Below are positions 6,305 through 9,105 of a stretch of DNA of 9,105 bases, in pieces (the first letter of the stretch is position 1; the number at the start of each line of letters is the position of its first letter). The translations under genes and the position numbers were made by a program. This stretch comes from Bacillota bacterium (GTDB lineage Bacteria; Bacillota; Clostridia; Lachnospirales; Lachnospiraceae): the NCBI GenBank assembly GCA_023458855.1, contig JAEWWQ010000121.1, forward strand, positions 1-9,105, read 5' to 3'. Below the pieces are notes generated by a model. That model did no database searches and was not told the DNA's origin. It saw nothing but the letters and a program-made list of their open reading frames with translations.

Positions 6305-6682
6305 ATGAAAAATTATACAATTACCGTTAATGGCAACGTATATGATGTAGTAGTAGAAGAAGGCGCATCTACAGGCGCAGCAGTGGCAGCACCTAAGGCA
6401 GCTCCGAAGGCCGCACCTAAAGCAGCAGCTCCAGCAGCTCCAGCAGCTAAAGCAACTGGTGCAGCAGGAAGTATTAAGATTGAAGCTGGTGCAGCAGGAA
6501 AAGTATTTAAGATTGAAGCAAGCGTAGGTCAGGCAGTAAAAGCTGGAGATGCAGTTGTTGTTATTGAAGCTATGAAGATGGAAATCCCGATTGTCGCTCC
6601 TCAGGACGGTACAGTAGCAAGCATTAATGCATCTGTTGGAGATGCAGTTGAAGCAGGCGCATTACTTGCAACATTAAACTAG
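6305..6682 (+). CDS. Biotin carboxyl carrier protein (1.3S/MmdC/GcdC type)
   Basis: This is the mobile biotin arm that shuttles CO2 between the carboxyltransferase(s) and the membrane pump. The 125-residue protein matches the size of transcarboxylase 1.3S. An N-terminal strand region (residues 1-20, YTITVNGNVYDVVVEE) is followed by an Ala-Pro-Lys-rich flexible linker (about 21-51). The biotinyl domain spans about 52-125, with the biotinylated Lys91 in EAMKME. The linker contains three APKA units. The start of the biotinyl domain is a near repeat (GAAGSIKIEA then GAAGKVFKIEA). AGGAGG at 6292-6297 precedes the ATG by 7 bases. Lipoyl domains share the fold but have a DKA core; EAMKM marks this as biotinylated. 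It is a free carrier, not fused to the 5S-like subunit as in many OadA proteins. Confidence 0.94.
   Translation: MKNYTITVNGNVYDVVVEEGASTGAAVAAPKAAPKAAPKAAAPAAPAAKATGAAGSIKIEAGAAGKVFKIEASVGQAVKAGDAVVVIEAMKMEIPIVAPQDGTVASINASVGDAVEAGALLATLN
6382..6453 (+). repeat. Imperfect repeats encoding the Ala-Pro-Lys linker of the biotin carrier
   Basis: Degenerate gca/gct-cct/cca/ccg-aag/aaa units encode repeated A-P-K-A and A-A-P blocks. Such linkers let the biotin domain swing between active sites. Repeat number is likely to vary between strains. Confidence 0.6.
6457..6519 (+). repeat. Tandem near-duplicate of 30 and 33 bases in the biotin carrier gene
   Basis: The 15-mer CTGGTGCAGCAGGAA occurs at 6456-6470 and 6486-6500, and TTAAGATTGAAGC occurs at 6474-6486 and 6507-6519. 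The units stay in frame and encode GAAGSIKIEA and GAAGKVFKIEA. Confidence 0.7.
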
Positions 6683-6707
6683 GGTAGAATAGAAGATATT
6701 GTACTCA

Positions 6708-6742
6708 GGGAGAACAATTCCCAAAACAATAATCATGGGAGG
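6708..6742 (+). promoter_or_regulatory. Competing short hairpins around the ribosome site of the pump gene
   Basis: GGGAG (6708-6712) can pair with TTCCC (6718-6722). The overlapping TCCCA (6719-6723) can instead pair with TGGGA (6736-6740), which covers the ribosome site GGGAGG (6737-6742) of the pump gene. The two pairings exclude each other. Stems are only 5 bp, so function is speculative. Confidence 0.2.
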
Positions 6743-6750
6743 TCAACAAA

Positions 6751-7902
6751 ATGTCTTATGTAGCAAATACATTAGGTAATCTATTGCATCAGACAGCATT
6801 CTTCAATTTAACTTGGGGAAATTATATTATGATAGCAGTAGCTTGCGTATTTCTTTATCTGGCGATTGCAAAAGAATACGAACCATTGCTTTTGGTTCCA
6901 ATCGCTTTTGGTATGCTGCTCGTAAACATCTATCCGGATATTATGCTTCATGCAGATAAATCCGCAAATGGTGTTGGTGGTTTACTTTATTATTTCTATA
7001 TTTTGGATGAATGGGCTATTTTACCATCACTTATTTTCCTTGGTGTTGGAGCGATGACAGACTTCGGTCCTTTAATTGCCAATCCAAAAAGTTTCTTATT
7101 AGGTGCAGCAGCTCAATTTGGTATTTTTGCAGCATATTTTGGTGCAATCGCACTTGGATTTAATGATAAAGCAGCAGCAGCGGTTTCTATCATAGGTGGT
7201 GCGGATGGTCCTACCTCTATCTTCCTTGCAGGAAAATTAGGTCAGACAAGTATTCTTGGGCCGATTGCGGTAGCAGCCTATTCCTATATGTCGCTGGTTC
7301 CAATCATTCAGCCGCCAATTATGAAACTGTGTACGACTGAGAAGGAAAGAAGAGTTAAAATGGCTCAGTTGCGTCCGGTATCTAAGCTTGAAAAGATTTT
7401 ATTTCCAATCATTGTTACTATCGTAGTATGTCTGATTCTTCCTACAACGGCTCCGTTGGTTGGTATGCTGATGCTTGGAAATCTATTCAGGGAATCAGGA
7501 GTTGTCAGACAACTTACAGATACGGCATCTAATGCACTTATGTATATTGTAGTTATCTTACTGGGTACCTCTGTTGGTGCAACAACCAGTGCAGAAGCAT
7601 TTCTGAATATGGTTACAATTAAAATCGTTATTCTTGGTTTGATCGCATTTGCTTTTGGTACTGCAGCAGGTGTATTATTTGGAAAATTAATGTGTAAAGT
7701 AACACATGGAGGTGTAAATCCATTAATAGGTTCAGCAGGAGTATCTGCCGTTCCTATGGCAGCCAGAGTTTCACAGAAAATTGGTGCTGAGTCAGATCCT
7801 ACAAACTTTTTACTCATGCATGCAATGGGACCTAACGTTGCCGGTGTTATCGGTACTGCTGTAGCGGCCGGAACATTTATGGCTATCTTTGGCATAATGT
7901 AA
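6751..7902 (+). CDS. Sodium ion-translocating decarboxylase beta subunit (OadB/MmdB/GcdB family)
   Basis: This integral membrane subunit decarboxylates carboxybiotin and uses the energy to export Na+. The 383-residue protein is hydrophobic along most of its length, with many membrane segments. Family hallmarks are DFGPLIANPKSFLLGAAAQ, then SIIGGADGPTSIF with the key Asp at residue 152 (equivalent to Asp203 of the Klebsiella OadB), and NPLIGSAGVSAVPMAARVSQ. In the last motif Asn323, Gly327, Ser332 and Arg339 align with the Klebsiella residues Asn373, Gly377, Ser382 and Arg389, which are implicated in Na+ and proton handling. HAMGPNVAGVIG follows near the C-terminus. All key residues are present, so the pump should be active. 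GGGAGG lies 8 bases before the ATG. Sequence alone does not separate the oxaloacetate, methylmalonyl-CoA, malonate and glutaconyl-CoA versions; the operon partners point to a mixed system. Confidence 0.93.
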   Translation: MSYVANTLGNLLHQTAFFNLTWGNYIMIAVACVFLYLAIAKEYEPLLLVPIAFGMLLVNIYPDIMLHADKSANGVGGLLYYFYILDEWAILPSLIFLGVGAMTDFGPLIANPKSFLLGAAAQFGIFAAYFGAIALGFNDKAAAAVSIIGGADGPTSIFLAGKLGQTSILGPIAVAAYSYMSLVPIIQPPIMKLCTTEKERRVKMAQLRPVSKLEKILFPIIVTIVVCLILPTTAPLVGMLMLGNLFRESGVVRQLTDTASNALMYIVVILLGTSVGATTSAEAFLNMVTIKIVILGLIAFAFGTAAGVLFGKLMCKVTHGGVNPLIGSAGVSAVPMAARVSQKIGAESDPTNFLLMHAMGPNVAGVIGTAVAAGTFMAIFGIM

Positions 7903-7910
7903 ATCAAAAT

Positions 7911-7928
7911 AGGAGGAAAATGTAAATG
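7911..7928 (+). promoter_or_regulatory. Ribosome site followed by an ATG-TAA start-stop pair before the true start
   Basis: AGGAGG (7911-7916) is followed by ATG (7920-7922), immediately by TAA (7923-7925), and then by the real ATG (7926). The ribosome site is 9 bases from the true start and only 3 from the first ATG, so the true start is better placed. The minimal ORF may be incidental. Confidence 0.6.
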
Positions 7929-9105
7929 TCAGAACAAGTAAAAAAACCAATTGGAATTACAGAGACAATCTTACGTGATGCACATCAGTCTTTGATTGCA
8001 ACAAGAATGCCTACTGAACTAATGCTTCCAATTATTGACAAGATGGATAAAGTTGGATATCACTCAGTAGAATGCTGGGGCGGTGCAACATTTGATGCTT
8101 CTCTTCGTTTCCTGAAAGAAGATCCATGGGATAGACTTAGAAAATTAAGAGCCGGATTCAAAAATACAAAATTACAGATGTTATTAAGAGGTCAGAATAT
8201 TTTAGGATACCGTCATTATGCAGATGATGTGGTTGAATATTTTGTTCAGAAGTCTTTCGCGAACGGTATTGATATCATCAGAATCTTTGACTGTCTGAAT
8301 GACCTTCGCAACGTGGAATGTGCTGTAAAGGCTTGTAATAAAGAAAATGGACATGCCCAGGTTGCACTTTCTTATACATTGGGTGATGCTTATACAATGG
8401 AATACTGGATGGATATGGCAAAGCGTATTGAAGAAATGGGCGCTAGTTCGATCTGTATTAAAGATATGGCTGGTTTATTGCTTCCTTACAATGCAACAGA
8501 ATTAATCACAGCTATGAAATCTGCTACAAAGATTCCGATTCAGTTACATACTCACTACACATCAGGTGTAGCCAGTATGACATATTTGAAAGCGGTAGAA
8601 GCTGGTGTTGATGTAATTGATACAGCAATGTCTCCATTCTCAATGGGAACATCACAGCCTGCAACGGAAGTTATGGTTGAAACATTTAAGGGAACTCCTT
8701 ATGATACAGGATTTGACCAAAAATTACTTGCAGAAATCGCAGAGCATTTCAGACCATACAGAGAAGAATGCCTTAAAAGCGGACTGCTTTCTCCTAAGGT
8801 ACTTGGTGTTGATATTAAGACACTGTTGTATCAGGTTCCGGGCGGTATGTTATCAAACATGGTCAGCCAGTTGAAAGAGCAGCATGCAGAAGATAAATAT
8901 GACGCTGTATTAAATGAAATTCCACAAGTACGTAAAGATTTTGGTGAGCCGCCACTTGTTACACCATCTTCACAAATCGTTGGTACACAGGCTGTATTCA
9001 ATGTATTAATGGGTGAGAGATATAAAATGGCAACCGGTGAGACAAAAGACTTATTAAGCGGTAAATATGGTGTAACTGTAAAACCATTCAATCCGGAAGT
9101 TCAGA
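7926..9105 (+). CDS. 5S/OadA-like keto-acid carboxyltransferase (oxaloacetate decarboxylase alpha / pyruvate carboxylase subunit B type), 3' end cut off
   Basis: This DRE-TIM-like barrel enzyme moves CO2 between oxaloacetate/pyruvate and biotin using a divalent metal. The frame stays open for 393 codons to the window edge; the family usually needs about 460-500 or more residues, so the C-terminus is missing. Visible motifs are ETILRDAHQSLIATRM (metal-ligand Asp18), ECWGGATFDASLRFL, LLRGQNILGY, IFDCLNDLRN, CIKDMAGLL with the presumed carbamylated Lys179, and QLHTHYTSG with metal-binding His208 and His210. SPFSMGTSQPATE follows. These match the Asp, Lys, His, His set of transcarboxylase 5S. From about residue 270 the sequence enters the conserved C-terminal region (PGGMLSNM, PSSQIVGTQAV, NVLMGERYKM). 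Whether a fused biotin domain follows is not visible, but a separate carrier gene upstream makes that unlikely. It follows the pump gene by 23 bases. Confidence 0.92.
   Translation, partial: MSEQVKKPIGITETILRDAHQSLIATRMPTELMLPIIDKMDKVGYHSVECWGGATFDASLRFLKEDPWDRLRKLRAGFKNTKLQMLLRGQNILGYRHYADDVVEYFVQKSFANGIDIIRIFDCLNDLRNVECAVKACNKENGHAQVALSYTLGDAYTMEYWMDMAKRIEEMGASSICIKDMAGLLLPYNATELITAMKSATKIPIQLHTHYTSGVASMTYLKAVEAGVDVIDTAMSPFSMGTSQPATEVMVETFKGTPYDTGFDQKLLAEIAEHFRPYREECLKSGLLSPKVLGVDIKTLLYQVPGGMLSNMVSQLKEQHAEDKYDAVLNEIPQVRKDFGEPPLVTPSSQIVGTQAVFNVLMGERYKMATGETKDLLSGKYGVTVKPFNPEVQ

Noticed and set aside
6382..6519. Possible CRISPR-like or mobile repeat
   Set aside because: The repeats are in frame, degenerate at codon level, and make the linker and biotinyl domain; there are no spacers of regular size.
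7365..7907. Long minus-strand open frame (180 codons) opposite the pump gene
   Set aside because: It is fully antisense to conserved pump motifs, has no recognisable domain, and its Ala/Thr/Ile-rich composition is that expected from the reverse of a membrane protein gene.
8617..8874. Plus-strand 85-codon frame inside the 5S-like gene
   Set aside because: Out of frame within strongly conserved carboxyltransferase motifs; Gln/Leu/His-rich composition without any domain.
1..9105. A direct metabolic link between the B12 genes and the decarboxylase operon through methylmalonyl-CoA mutase
   Set aside because: No mutase or epimerase gene is in the window, the two operons are separated by maf and GH130, and the acyl-CoA substrate is not established.

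Overview
The window looks like chromosomal DNA of an anaerobic, low-GC Firmicute, most likely a gut Lachnospiraceae-type Clostridium. Evidence: AT-rich intergenic DNA, strong AGGAGG-type ribosome binding sites, a GH130 mannoside phosphorylase, anaerobic-type cobalamin genes, and a split sodium-pumping biotin decarboxylase typical of strict anaerobes. Genus cannot be fixed from the sequence alone. I saw no mobile element, tRNA, rRNA or CRISPR array.

Layout. (1) Positions 1-2120 (+): the end of a cobalamin operon, cobyric acid synthase (cobQ/cbiP) overlapping precorrin-8X methylmutase (cbiC). (2) Positions 2155-2736 (-): a Maf nucleotide pyrophosphatase, convergent with cbiC and divergent from the next gene. 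(3) Positions 2864-3868 (+): a GH130 beta-1,4-mannoside phosphorylase. (4) Positions 3999 to beyond the right edge (+): a tightly packed five-gene operon. It encodes a 12S/MmdA-like acyl-CoA carboxyltransferase, an OadG-like subunit made as a lipoprotein, a free biotin carrier protein, an OadB/MmdB/GcdB sodium pump subunit, and a 5S/OadA-like keto-acid carboxyltransferase cut by the window end.

How the last operon may work. Classical oxaloacetate decarboxylase uses a 5S-type carboxyltransferase with OadB and OadG. Classical methylmalonyl-CoA decarboxylase uses a 12S-type carboxyltransferase with the same pump. The soluble transcarboxylase of propionibacteria uses 12S, 5S and a biotin carrier without a pump. 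Here all of these parts sit in one operon. One biotin carrier could therefore take CO2 from an acyl-CoA or a keto acid, pass it to the other, or release it at OadB with Na+ export. This three-way arrangement is the most interesting content of the window. The 12S-like subunit lacks a conserved family motif, so its real acyl-CoA substrate is open.

Regulatory signals visible: a strong extended -10 promoter before the decarboxylase operon with a leader hairpin, a plausible maf promoter, AT-rich hairpins between the convergent cbiC and maf ends, and several short hairpins between operon genes. No stretch longer than 300 bases lacks a gene.
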